From contig NZ_JASKLR010000028.1 of assembly GCF_030124325.1 (NCBI RefSeq), forward strand, positions 28,627 through 64,118: DNA of 35,492 bases. The letters run 5' to 3'. Below the pieces are notes generated by a model, which saw nothing but the letters and a program-made list of their open reading frames with translations, ran no database searches and was not told where the DNA came from. The position numbers were made by a program, and so were the translations under genes. Shown one piece after another: positions 1 to 8,379 of this stretch (positions are counted from its first letter, which is position 1; every line of letters begins with the position of its first letter). This DNA is from Sinorhizobium sp. 8-89. Lineage in GTDB: Bacteria; Pseudomonadota; Alphaproteobacteria; Rhizobiales; Rhizobiaceae.

Positions 1-887
1 CGCTGCTGCGGCTCACGCCCGGCGACCCTATCGATGCCTACATCAACCCGTCGGTCCCAATGTCAGCCTCGGACCTGGTGGCGCTGCGCACGCGCCTCGG
101 CCTCGATCAGCCGCTGCCGGTGCAGTATTTCTCCTGGCTTGGTGCGGCCCTGACCGGAGATTTCGGCTATTCCATCCAGCGCGGCGGCGAACCGGTGCTG
201 CCGCTCGTCCTCGGGCGCATCGGACCGACGATCCTCTTGATGTTCAGCGGGCTTGCCATCTCCGTTGTCGTTGGGATCGCAGCCGGCATTCTTGCCGCGG
301 TCCGGCGCAACCAGTTCGCCGATCTCTCGTTGTCAACGGCCGCCTTTGTCGGGATTTCGAGTCCGGCCTTCCTGACGGCACTCTTGGGGCTCTATGTATT
401 TGCGGTCGTCCTGCGCTGGGTGCCGGCCGGCGGCATGCTGACACCGGGAGCTCCCTTCTCCGTTAGCGACCTGCTGGCACATCTCATCCTGCCCGCCGCC
501 CTGCTGTCGATCGGCCATGGTGCGCTGATCATGCGATATATGCGCTCCTCACTGCTCGAGGTGCTGTCGCAGGATTACGTGCGGACGGCGCGCGCCAAGG
601 GCGTTCGCGAGTCCTGGGTCATCGTCAAGCATGCCGTCCGCAATGCCCTGTTGCCCGTGATCACGGTGATCGGATCCACGATCGGTATCGCCATCGGGGG
701 CGCCATCTTCATAGAGAGCGTGTTCGACTGGCCGGGCATGGGCCTGCTGATGATCAACGCTGTGGTCCGGCGCGACTATCCGGTCATCATGTGTGCGACG
801 CTGCTCACCGGCGCATGCGTCATTCTCGTCAATTTGCTGACCGACATCGCCTACGCCGCTGTCGATCCGCGCATCAAGGTGGCGTAA
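1..887 (+). CDS. ABC transporter permease, DppB/OppB type (5' partial)
   Basis: Inner-membrane permease of a peptide/nickel/opine-type ABC importer. The reading frame is open from base 3, so the gene begins upstream of the window; the Met at 60 is internal, because the upstream in-frame residues ([10 protein letters not shown]...) are typical of the periplasmic loop of DppB proteins. Hydrophobic segments alternate with short loops through the remaining ~295 residues, and the cytoplasmic EAA-type coupling loop is visible around bases 560-660 ([11 protein letters not shown]...[14 protein letters not shown]). The stop at 885-887 is one base from the start of the second permease, so the two are translationally coupled. 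The family assignment is firm; the substrate cannot be read from the permease. Confidence 0.93.
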   Translation, partial: LLRLTPGDPIDAYINPSVPMSASDLVALRTRLGLDQPLPVQYFSWLGAALTGDFGYSIQRGGEPVLPLVLGRIGPTILLMFSGLAISVVVGIAAGILAAVRRNQFADLSLSTAAFVGISSPAFLTALLGLYVFAVVLRWVPAGGMLTPGAPFSVSDLLAHLILPAALLSIGHGALIMRYMRSSLLEVLSQDYVRTARAKGVRESWVIVKHAVRNALLPVITVIGSTIGIAIGGAIFIESVFDWPGMGLLMINAVVRRDYPVIMCATLLTGACVILVNLLTDIAYAAVDPRIKVA

Positions 888-888
888 G

Positions 889-1764
889 ATGATGAGCCTG
901 ACGAAGACCCGTTCGGCCGGCCCCATCCGTCGCGCGATGTCGCGCTTTCTCGACAATGGTGCGGCCGTGGCCGGTTCGGCCATCCTGATTCCGATCCTGC
1001 TGCTCACCCTTACCTATGATCTCTGGTGGCCTTACAAGCCCAACGACATCGACCTCTTGGCGATGAACCAAGGGCCGTCGTCAGCCCACTGGCTTGGAAG
1101 CGACGGCGTGGGGCGGGATATCATGGCGCGGCTCATGCAGGGCGGCCGGATCTCGCTGCTCGTTGCGACTGCGTCGATGGCGATTTCCACGTTCATCGGC
1201 TTCTTCATCGGCGCCGTCGCCGGCTTCGGAGGGCGCCTCGTTGATGGTGCTACGATGCGGTTCGTGGACCTTGCCATGACCCTGCCACCAATCATTTTCC
1301 TCCTGGTCCTCGCCTCGATCGTCGGTAGCGGCATCATGCCGACGATCCTCGTGATTTCGCTGCTGTCTTGGCCGGTGCTCTCGCGCATGGTCCGGGCCCG
1401 CCTCTTGGAACTGCGCGAGCGGGATTTCGTCGTCGCATCGCGCGGCATGGGCGCCGGCCTCTGGCACCTGCTGGTTCGTCATGCCCTGCCCAACACGATC
1501 GATATTCTCGTGGTGTATGCCACGCTGCAGGTGGCAAGCGGTATCCTGCTGGAGGCAGGCCTTTCCTTCCTCGGCCTCGGCGTCACGCCACCGGAAGCGA
1601 GCTGGGGCAACATGCTGAACGCCGCCCGCGCGACGCATGTCCTCGAAAATTATCCCTGGCAATGGATGTTCCCCGGCGCGGCGCTCGTCGTAACCGTCCT
1701 TGCCATCAACTTCGTGGGCGATGGGCTTCGCGATGCCTTCGACCCGCGCTCCGAACTCAAGTGA
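889..1764 (+). CDS. ABC transporter permease, DppC/OppC type
   Basis: Second membrane subunit of the importer, pairing with the upstream DppB-type permease. 291 residues, normal length for the family. The N-terminus is cytoplasmic with a first membrane helix near residues 27-45, then the periplasmic stretch with [16 protein letters not shown], a hallmark of DppC proteins, then five more helices. The EAA loop ([15 protein letters not shown]...RHALPNT) lies at about residues 175-205, and [11 protein letters not shown] is also typical of the family. Start ATGATG at 889/892 sits directly after the previous stop; either Met could be used. The next gene begins 11 bases after the stop, consistent with one transcript. 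Confidence 0.93.
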   Translation: MMSLTKTRSAGPIRRAMSRFLDNGAAVAGSAILIPILLLTLTYDLWWPYKPNDIDLLAMNQGPSSAHWLGSDGVGRDIMARLMQGGRISLLVATASMAISTFIGFFIGAVAGFGGRLVDGATMRFVDLAMTLPPIIFLLVLASIVGSGIMPTILVISLLSWPVLSRMVRARLLELRERDFVVASRGMGAGLWHLLVRHALPNTIDILVVYATLQVASGILLEAGLSFLGLGVTPPEASWGNMLNAARATHVLENYPWQWMFPGAALVVTVLAINFVGDGLRDAFDPRSELK

Positions 1765-1774
1765 AAGGTCTGAA

Positions 1775-2692
1775 ATGCCTCTCTTTACCGGCGTCATCCC
1801 TCCTGTCGTCACCCCGCTTACCACGAGCTTCGAGGTGGATTACCCTTCGTTCACGCGTGTCATCGACCATCTCATCGACGGTGGCGTGCACGGCCTGTTC
1901 GTGCTCGGCTCGACGAGCGAGGTCGTGTTCCACGACGAAACCACAAGGCGGCGCATCATCGAACATGCGGTCGAGCGGGTGCGCGGTCGCGTGCCGATCC
2001 TGGTCGGAGTGATCGATCCCACGACGGAGCGCGTGATTGCCCACGCAAGGGCGGCGCAGTCGGCAGGTGCCGACGCGGTCGTCGTGACCGCCCCCTTCTA
2101 CACGCGTACCAATCAGTCCGAGACCATCGACCACTTTCGCTACATCCGGGAGGCGGTCGAGATACCGGTGATCGCCTACGATATTCCTGTCTGCGTCGGC
2201 ACAAAGCTCGAGCGGAAAACCACCGTCACACTCGCGCGCGAAGGCACCGTCGTCGGTCTCAAGGATTCAAGCGGTGACGACGGCAATCTTCGCTACGTCA
2301 TGGCGGACACCGCCGATCTCGCCGACTTCTTCGTCATGACCGGATCCGAAATCGTCGCCGACAGCGTCGTGAATATGGGAGCGCATGGCATCGTGCCCGG
2401 CCTCGGAAACGTCGACCCACACGGCTACGTCCGCCTGTGGAATTTGTGTCAGGCGGGCGATTTCACGGCCGCACGCCAGGAACAGGAGAGGCTTTGCCGG
2501 CTTTTCGAAATGGTCTGGGTCAGTCTGCCGCGGACGAGCGCCGGTTCTGCGGGTGTGGGCGCCTTCAAGACCGCCATGCGTCGGCTCGGCGTCATCGATA
2601 CCAACATCATGGCCCGTCCGCAACGATCCCTTAATGACGAAGAGGCCGCGATCATCGATCGCATCCTGCGTCAAACCGGCCTCCTGGACTGA
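1775..2692 (+). CDS. DapA/NAL-family aldolase (dihydrodipicolinate synthase family)
   Basis: Class I (Schiff-base) aldolase or lyase of the DHDPS/N-acetylneuraminate lyase superfamily, 305 residues. The start at 1775 is preferred over an upstream in-frame ATG because the family N-terminus begins at [14 protein letters not shown]. Visible catalytic features are Y109 (APFYTR), Y135 (PVIAYDIP) and the Schiff-base lysine K163 (VGLKDSSGD), matching E. coli DapA Y107, Y133 and K161. The GST substrate loop appears as LGSTSE. It lies inside a peptide/nickel-type ABC importer operon and overlaps the next ATPase gene by one base. It more likely acts on a 2-keto-acid-type compound brought in by the transporter than on lysine biosynthesis; that role is inference from context. 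Confidence 0.9.
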   Translation: MPLFTGVIPPVVTPLTTSFEVDYPSFTRVIDHLIDGGVHGLFVLGSTSEVVFHDETTRRRIIEHAVERVRGRVPILVGVIDPTTERVIAHARAAQSAGADAVVVTAPFYTRTNQSETIDHFRYIREAVEIPVIAYDIPVCVGTKLERKTTVTLAREGTVVGLKDSSGDDGNLRYVMADTADLADFFVMTGSEIVADSVVNMGAHGIVPGLGNVDPHGYVRLWNLCQAGDFTAARQEQERLCRLFEMVWVSLPRTSAGSAGVGAFKTAMRRLGVIDTNIMARPQRSLNDEEAAIIDRILRQTGLLD

Positions 2693-3705
2693 TGATGAAT
2701 GTAGTGCCGATCCTCGAGATTTCGGGACTGACCACGGTTTTTCACATCGGCGATCGCGAGATCGTCGCCGTGCGCGACCTCAATCTCACCGTAGCGACGG
2801 GAGAAACCGTGGCACTCGTCGGCGAGTCGGGCTCTGGAAAGTCGGTGACGAGCCTGTCGATCATGGGCCTCCTGCCGCGCGGCGTCGGCCGTATCGCCGC
2901 GGGAACGGTTCGCCTTAGGCGCAAGACGGGCGAGGTCGTCGAACTTCAGAGCATCGGCGGCGAAGCGTTGCGCCGGGTGCGCGGCAACGATATCGGTATG
3001 GTCTTTCAAGAACCACTGACCAGCCTCAATCCGGTCTATACTGTCGGTGAGCAGATTGCCGAGCCGATCCGCATTCACCTCGGCAAGTCCCGTCGCGAGG
3101 CGTTGGCAGATGCTATCCAGCGGCTGGAGGATGTCGGCATTCCCGACCCGCACCGGCGTGCCGGACAATATCCGCACGAATTGTCGGGCGGCATGCGGCA
3201 ACGGGCAACCATCGCCATGGCTCTGGCATGCAATCCGACGCTGCTGATTGCCGACGAGCCTACAACGGCCCTCGATGTCACCATCCAGGCGCAGATCCTC
3301 GACCTGCTCGGCCAGCTGCAACGGGAACGCGGCATGGGCATGCTGTTCGTCACCCATAACCTCGGGGTCGTGGCCGAGATCGCCGATCGCGTGGCCGTCA
3401 TGTATGCCGGCTCGGTCGTCGAGACCGGCAGCGTGGCGCGGGTCTTCGCCCATCCGCGCCACCCCTACACCAAGGGGCTGATGCGCTCTGTGCCGCGGCT
3501 TGGAACAGCAACGCGTCTCAAGGAAGCGGGGACGCCGCTGCCGACCATCGCCGGATCGGTTCCAAGTCTCATGAACCTGCCTGAGGGCTGTCCGTTCGCG
3601 CCGCGCTGTCCTTATCGGATAGAGGCCTGCTCTCAGGCTTACCCGCCACTCGTCGAAACCGGCGAGGGCCAGTTCAGTCGCTGCATTCGCTGGCAGGAGA
3701 TCTGA
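2692..3705 (+). CDS. ABC transporter ATP-binding protein, DppD/OppD type
   Basis: Cytoplasmic ATPase of the importer, 337 residues. Walker A is at residues 44-51 (GESGSGKS), the Q-loop is [11 protein letters not shown], the signature is LSGGMRQR, Walker B is [12 protein letters not shown], and the H-loop is FVTHNLG. The C-terminal oligopeptide/dipeptide extension is present with its cysteine pattern ([14 protein letters not shown]). The start codon shares its A with the TGA of the aldolase gene, so translation is coupled. It should work as a heterodimer with the downstream DppF-type ATPase. Confidence 0.95.
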   Translation: MMNVVPILEISGLTTVFHIGDREIVAVRDLNLTVATGETVALVGESGSGKSVTSLSIMGLLPRGVGRIAAGTVRLRRKTGEVVELQSIGGEALRRVRGNDIGMVFQEPLTSLNPVYTVGEQIAEPIRIHLGKSRREALADAIQRLEDVGIPDPHRRAGQYPHELSGGMRQRATIAMALACNPTLLIADEPTTALDVTIQAQILDLLGQLQRERGMGMLFVTHNLGVVAEIADRVAVMYAGSVVETGSVARVFAHPRHPYTKGLMRSVPRLGTATRLKEAGTPLPTIAGSVPSLMNLPEGCPFAPRCPYRIEACSQAYPPLVETGEGQFSRCIRWQEI

Positions 3706-3708
3706 ACG

Positions 3709-4677
3709 ATGTCGGATGAATTGCTCCTTGAGGTCAGCGGGCTGACCAAAGATTTCGCCCCGGTGGCATTCGGGCGCGGGCCGGTCGTCCGTGCCGTCCA
3801 GGACGTCTCGTTCAACATCAGACGCGGGGAGGTTGTCGGCCTCGTCGGGGAGTCGGGAAGCGGCAAGACCACCATCGGCCGCATGGTTGCGCAGTTGATC
3901 CCGCCGACCTCCGGCAGCATTCGTTTCGACGGAGTCGAAACGACGAGCCTTAGCCGCCGCGAACTTCGCCGCCTGCATGCGCGCGTCCAGTATATTTTCC
4001 AGGATCCCTTTGCGAGCCTCTCGCCGCGCATGACCATCGGTGAAATTCTCACGGAAGGGCTGGATATTCAGCGCATCGGCAGCAAGTCCGACCGGATCGC
4101 CAAGGCCGCCAAGAACCTCGCGTCGGTGGACCTGCCGCCCGACGCGATCTCCCGCTATGCGCACGAGTTTTCCGGCGGTCAGCGCCAGCGGATCGGCATC
4201 GCAAGGGCGCTGACGCTTGCGCCCGAGCTGATCGTCGCCGACGAACCGGTCTCGGCGCTCGACGTCTCGATCCAGGCGCAGATCGTCAACCTGCTGCGCG
4301 ACCTGCAGACGCGCCTGGGCCTTACCATGCTGTTCATCGCGCATGATCTTGCGGTGGTCGAATACGTCGCCGATACCGTCATCGTGCTCTATCTCGGGCG
4401 GATCATGGAAATGGCGCCCAGCCGGAAGCTCTACGCCAGCCCGCAGCATCCCTATACGCGCGCGCTTCTCTCGGCCGTTCCGTCGCCCGATCCTTCGCAA
4501 CGCCCCAACCGGCAGATCCTCAAGGGCGACATACCAAGCCCGGCCAATCCTCCCAGCGGCTGCGTCTTCCGTACCCGTTGCCCGGTCGCGGTTGAGGCGT
4601 GCGCCAGCATAGTGCCGCCGCTCCGAGAAACGGCGAAAGGACACTTCAAGGCCTGCATCCGCGACGACCTCGACTAA
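3709..4677 (+). CDS. ABC transporter ATP-binding protein, DppF/OppF type
   Basis: Second ATPase of the importer, 322 residues. Walker A is at residues 47-54 (GESGSGKT), the signature is FSGGQRQR, Walker B is LIVADEPVSALD, and the H-loop is FIAHDLA. The C-terminal oligopeptide extension carries CVFRTRCPVAVEAC. It begins three bases after the stop of the DppD-type gene. The intact operon ends here; the next reading frame 24 bases downstream is a sulfatase pseudogene with its own GGGAGG ribosome site, which suggests the locus once coupled uptake to hydrolysis of a sulfate ester. Confidence 0.95.
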   Translation: MSDELLLEVSGLTKDFAPVAFGRGPVVRAVQDVSFNIRRGEVVGLVGESGSGKTTIGRMVAQLIPPTSGSIRFDGVETTSLSRRELRRLHARVQYIFQDPFASLSPRMTIGEILTEGLDIQRIGSKSDRIAKAAKNLASVDLPPDAISRYAHEFSGGQRQRIGIARALTLAPELIVADEPVSALDVSIQAQIVNLLRDLQTRLGLTMLFIAHDLAVVEYVADTVIVLYLGRIMEMAPSRKLYASPQHPYTRALLSAVPSPDPSQRPNRQILKGDIPSPANPPSGCVFRTRCPVAVEACASIVPPLRETAKGHFKACIRDDLD

Positions 4678-4701
4678 GGGAATAGGGAGGGCATCTCGAT
4701 C

Positions 4702-6120
4702 ATGAAGAACCTGCTCTTCATCGGCGTCGATCAACTTCGATGGGACTGCCTTGGGCCGCGCAAGGCGGTGCCGGTTAAGACCCCGAACCTCGATCGGTTG
4801 ATCGAGAACGGCGTGAGCTTAGATCGGGCCTATTGAACCTCGCCGCTCTGTACGCCGTCGCGCCTCGATGCTTACCGGAGACTATGCGTTCACCCACGGC
4901 ATGGGCACCAATTGCGACATGTGTCATGCGCTCGCCCGCGAACTGGCGCGGCCGGAGCGGTTATTGCACAATGATCTTCGTCGCGCCGGCTATCGCTGCG
5001 GCTTTGTCGGCAAATGGCACGTAGGCGTGGAGAAAGGCCCGGGTGACTACGGTTTCGAGGGCGACGCACCGGCCGGTTATGGCAACATCGTCAAGACCAG
5101 GCTTTTCAGGATTACCTCTCGTCGAACGGTTTGAGCTACCGCGTCGAGCCGGAGCTCTACTTCAACCCCGACGAGCAGACCATGGCGGCCGGCCGATGGC
5201 GCGGCCCGCGGGCGTCGACGCCCTGCCATTTCCTGACCAACCAGATCATCGATATGCTGCAAGATCTGGCAGGCGGATCTGAACCCTTCTTCGCCACGGT
5301 GCAATATTGGGATCCGCATGGGCCACACCTGATCTCGGACGATCTTTCAGGCAAGCCGCGGCGCGTTAAGCGCGAGCGGGACGATTTCTATCGCAACCAT
5401 CCGAGAACGGAAGAGGATCTCGTCGCCCATATCGGCTACTACTGCGATCATGTGGCCATGCTCGACTACGAGATCGGCCGGCTGCTCGACTATCTCGATC
5501 AGAGCGGCCTGGCGGAAAATACGCTTGTGGTCTTCACGTCGGACCATGGCGACATGACCGGCGCGCACGGCGGGCTCATCGACAAAGGCTTGCCCTACAG
5601 CGAGGCCATGCGGGTGCCGCTGGTCTTCAGCCATCCATCGTTGCCGAGCGGCAGGCGGGACGCACTGGCACTCAACACGGACATCCTGACGACGGCCCTA
5701 TCCTTGCTTGGCGTCAGCTACGCCCCTCGGCAGGCGGAGGATCGCTCGGCGCAGGTGCTTGCGACGAGCCAGCAGGGCAGGGACTATCTGCTTGCCCAGT
5801 ATCACGGCCTGCGCTTCCTTTATTCGCAGCGCATACTCGTGTCGCACGACAACTTCAAATACATCTTCTCGCCGGGCGATATGGATGAACTCTACGATCT
5901 AGACAGCGATCCGGGCGAGATGCGAAACCTCGCAGGCGAAGCCGACTATGCGGATGTACTCTCGCGCATGCGATCGGGACTGATCGTCGAGACGGCCAGG
6001 TACCAGGACCCGCTCTGCGATTGTGTCGCGAAATTCAATGGCCAGTGGCGGACGCGTTCAGGACAGTTCGATGTCACCAGCGCCTATCTGACCGAAGCGG
6101 CTCCTGGTCCGCCTCGAGCG
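4702..6120 (+). pseudogene. Sulfatase (alkaline-phosphatase superfamily), inactivated
   Basis: A type I sulfatase whose frame is broken three times. The start ATG at 4702 follows GGGAGG (4685-4690) and opens with MKNLLFIGVDQLRWDCLG, the usual metal-binding N-terminus. A TGA at 4834-4836 replaces the Cys expected in RAYCTSPLCTPSR. The formylglycine motif CTPSR follows at 4849-4863, and the frame is then lost by what looks like a 2-base deletion after 4863. Translation resumes as MLTGDYAFTHG from 4868, including the FVGKWH motif. A likely 1-base (C) deletion near 5097 moves the rest into a third frame, with TSDHGDMTGAHG near 5540 and the metal-binding C-terminal half. The third frame has no stop before the following permease; the boundary at ~6120 is my estimate. 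A functional product is very unlikely. Confidence 0.9.
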
Positions 6121-6249
6121 AAAATGGTCAAGGCGGTCTTTTTTGTGGGAAGGCCGCTGCGCTTTCGCGTCTGCCAAAGATTTGCCAGGAAGCGCCGTTT
6201 GTGGAATATGCCGGCCCGAAGCCCATTTCGCAGACCATCGAGGCGAGAC

Positions 6250-7026
6250 GTGAAGCTCATCGAGCAACATTTGAGAGTGACTGCGGCACTGATCGTGCGC
6301 GAAATGTCGACGCGCTACGGTTCGAAGCCGGGCGGCTATCTCTGGGCGATCTTCGACCCGGTGGCGCATGTCGCGATGATGACGGTGATCTTTCAGGCGA
6401 TCGCCCGCATGCCGGCGCTGGGCTTGAGCTTCCCGCTGTTTTTCGCGAGCGGTTATCTCCCCTTCACCTTTTACCAGCGTATGTCTTCCTTCATGGCCGG
6501 CACGATGAAGGGGAACAAGGCGTTGCTCTCCTATCCAGTTGTCTCGCCGTTCGATGCTATCGTCTCGCGCTTCATTCTCCAGTTCATGACGGATGCCCTA
6601 GTGACTGGGGTGATCTTCTTGATGATCGTGGAACTTAGCGACGTTACCCAACCAATGAACGTCGCCGGTATGATGGAGGCAGCGGGAGCAGCCGCGGTGC
6701 TCGGTCTCAGCATCGGCACCATCAACATCGTGATGTTCGCTCGTTTTTCGCTCTACGAACAGATTTTCGGCATTATCAGCCGTCCGCTCTTCATGATTTC
6801 TGGTGTTTTCTTCCTGCCGGAGAACCTGCCAAATCCCTTCAGGGACTATATTCTCTATAATCCGCTGGTGCATATCATCATGTGGTTTCGGAGTAGCATC
6901 TACCCGGAGTACCGCGCCGAAGGACTGGACAAGGGCTATGTCGTCGAATTCGCGGTCGTGTGCTTCGTGGCCGGCCTGGCGCTGCTGACGACGTCGATGC
7001 GAGAGATCAGGGAAGACCGGCTGTAA
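6250..7026 (+). CDS. KpsM/RkpT-type capsular polysaccharide ABC permease, second copy
   Basis: Membrane subunit of an ABC-2-type polysaccharide exporter, 258 residues from the GTG at 6250. That start is chosen because the protein then aligns from its first residues with the other KpsM-type protein in this window (REMSTRYGSKPGGYLWAIFDP against REMSTRFGSKPGGYIWALLDP). The ABC-2 membrane core follows, ending with the family motif LFMISGVFFLPENLP and the NPLVHIIMWFR segment. There is no convincing ribosome site at 6250, and the frame is open upstream through the sulfatase remains to 5131, so expression and true start are uncertain. No KpsT- or KpsE-type partner is adjacent on this strand; partners could be the minus-strand rkpS and rkpR. 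Confidence 0.8.
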   Translation: MKLIEQHLRVTAALIVREMSTRYGSKPGGYLWAIFDPVAHVAMMTVIFQAIARMPALGLSFPLFFASGYLPFTFYQRMSSFMAGTMKGNKALLSYPVVSPFDAIVSRFILQFMTDALVTGVIFLMIVELSDVTQPMNVAGMMEAAGAAAVLGLSIGTINIVMFARFSLYEQIFGIISRPLFMISGVFFLPENLPNPFRDYILYNPLVHIIMWFRSSIYPEYRAEGLDKGYVVEFAVVCFVAGLALLTTSMREIREDRL

Positions 7027-7123
7027 CGACCGAGATATTATGCTTCATCCGGGCTGAATTCATTCCGGCAAAAGCCGCCAGATTGCCTGGTTACGTTAGA
7101 ACAGTTCCTACCTCAGGCCCGTC

Positions 7124-7184
7124 CGAGGGACGTTGTGACGGAAGTTTGCAAGAGGATTAGTCTTCCGAAGCCAGTCGTCCCTCG
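7124..7184. repeat. Imperfect inverted repeat between convergent genes
   Basis: Nine bases (CGAGGGACG, 7124-7132) recur inverted at 7176-7184 in the 184-base gap between the convergent KpsM-like and KpsC-like genes. There is no T-run, so a transcription terminator is only a possibility. Confidence 0.3.
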
Positions 7185-7210
7185 AGAAGACCCGGCTTGC
7201 GATTGTGCAG

Positions 7211-8233
7211 CTACGCAGACGTGGCCCTTTTCATAGTGTAGAGAAGTTCTAATGCCTCTTCGAAGGTAAGAGCCCTCTTTTGCTGTGGATGGAAGTACTT
7301 TGGGTATAGAATATATGCGGCGGCAAAGACTTCCTCAACGCTGCGCCTCGCCGATCTGCGTCGGCACGTCTGTCGATCATCCGTAAGTCCCCAGCCGGCG
7401 TAAAACGGCATGCCAAAGCACGTTACCGGTATTCCCCTGATCAGCGCCTCAAACCCCGAGAGCGACGTCAGCGTGTAAACATGATCAATCGTTTGGAACG
7501 CATCGGCCAAGCTAATGTCTTGCTCGAGCACTTGCGCAATCGATTTGACTGCATCAGGTCGTGATCGGGCCGGTCGCGTGCCATGCAATATTTCCGGATG
7601 AGGCTTGTAGATTATCTGCGCTTCCGGATTCTCCTGGGCTGCGGCTCGCACGAGGTCGTTGTTATCCATCCGCCGCTGACAGCCCTTGAGAATGGACATG
7701 TCGTCCTCAACCTGGCCCAGGACAAGTATGCGTTTGCGGTCTTTTGGGCCATAGATGTGTTCGATGTCGACGTCCGCAGACGTGTTGTATTTGCTCAACC
7801 TGGTGCTGATCAAACGGCTTATTCCGGTGCGCGCGCGAAGGATAAGGTTGGGATCGGCCGAAAAATCGTGGTGTTCGAGAATTTGCTCCAAGCGCGAAGC
7901 AGCACTTGCATCATAGTAGAGAACAGGTGAATCGAAGCAAAGCGATAGTGGTGGCGCCTTGGTGGCCCCCAACGCTACCGAGCGGATGAAGCCGTCTTCG
8001 ATTCTGATTAACGGAACATTGCGTCTCTCACAGAATTGCTCGATGAATGGCGGATGCTTATAGCCCCAAACGTATATTTTGGGGTGTTCTGATACTAATA
8101 TTCTGGGAACCCAAAATGCGTGGAATTCGAGCCATGAAATCGATCGATTGCGACAGTATATTTTTAGTTCTGGAAGCCAGCTTCTTATGAAGGCTTTCCA
8201 CGGGCTCAAGCCGAATACGAATGCAGTGGACAT
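7211..8233 (-). CDS. Capsule polysaccharide biosynthesis protein, KpsC/LpsZ-like (beta-Kdo transferase family)
   Basis: 340-residue member of the KpsC/KpsS capsule-synthesis family, which in characterised bacteria adds beta-Kdo residues to a lipid anchor for capsule export. The N-terminal half has YVWGYKHPPF and RIEDGFIRSVALGA...APPLSLCFD, and the C-terminal half has IYKPHPE and TSLSGFEALIRGIPVTCFGMPFYAGWGLT, all characteristic of a KpsC module. E. coli KpsC has two such modules in ~675 residues; this protein has one. The + strand permease ends convergently 184 bases away. The gene appears richer in A+T than its neighbours and follows a relic of another sugar gene, which suggests acquisition. 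Cytoplasmic; no signal peptide or membrane segment is apparent. Confidence 0.87.
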   Translation of the reverse strand: MSTAFVFGLSPWKAFIRSWLPELKIYCRNRSISWLEFHAFWVPRILVSEHPKIYVWGYKHPPFIEQFCERRNVPLIRIEDGFIRSVALGATKAPPLSLCFDSPVLYYDASAASRLEQILEHHDFSADPNLILRARTGISRLISTRLSKYNTSADVDIEHIYGPKDRKRILVLGQVEDDMSILKGCQRRMDNNDLVRAAAQENPEAQIIYKPHPEILHGTRPARSRPDAVKSIAQVLEQDISLADAFQTIDHVYTLTSLSGFEALIRGIPVTCFGMPFYAGWGLTDDRQTCRRRSARRSVEEVFAAAYILYPKYFHPQQKRALTFEEALELLYTMKRATSA

Positions 8234-8284
8234 GGCGTAGTCTTCAACTGATCAGAGATTTTCTTGGATGAGCTTAAGGATGCA

Positions 8285-8370
8285 TAATAACCGCGCTTAG
8301 GCTTTAGATGTGCCTCGACAAGATCTTTGACATGGATGAAATCCCGCACGCAAGCTCGGCCAGCGGTTCC
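8285..8370 (-). pseudogene. Relic of a GalE-like NAD-dependent epimerase
   Basis: In the gap between rkpR and the KpsC-like gene the minus strand reads GTAGRACVRDFIHVKDLVEA followed by HL. This closely resembles the stretch of UDP-glucose 4-epimerases that carries the (C/I)RDYIHVxDLAxAH motif. The match starts a few codons after the rkpR stop and fades after about 25-30 residues. There is no start, no Rossmann GxxGxxG and no remaining domain, so this is a fragment left by deletion or recombination. It implies that a sugar-nucleotide epimerase gene once lay downstream of rkpR. Confidence 0.72.
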
Positions 8371-8379
8371 ATGCAGGAG

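Noticed and set aside
2671..4734. 687-residue open frame on the minus strand over the two ABC ATPase genes
   Set aside because: It is a mirror of GC-rich coding DNA; the + strand genes have all ABC motifs and the minus frame has no recognisable domain.
6021..6638. Alternative + frame across the sulfatase/permease junction (…CQEAPFVEYAGPKPISQ…)
   Set aside because: A short stretch looks protein-like and could be a remnant of another gene, but I could not match it to a family and it overlaps the permease.
7027..7210. Possible small RNA or terminator in the gap between convergent capsule genes
   Set aside because: Only a 9-base inverted repeat and no T-run or promoter; listed as a weak repeat only.
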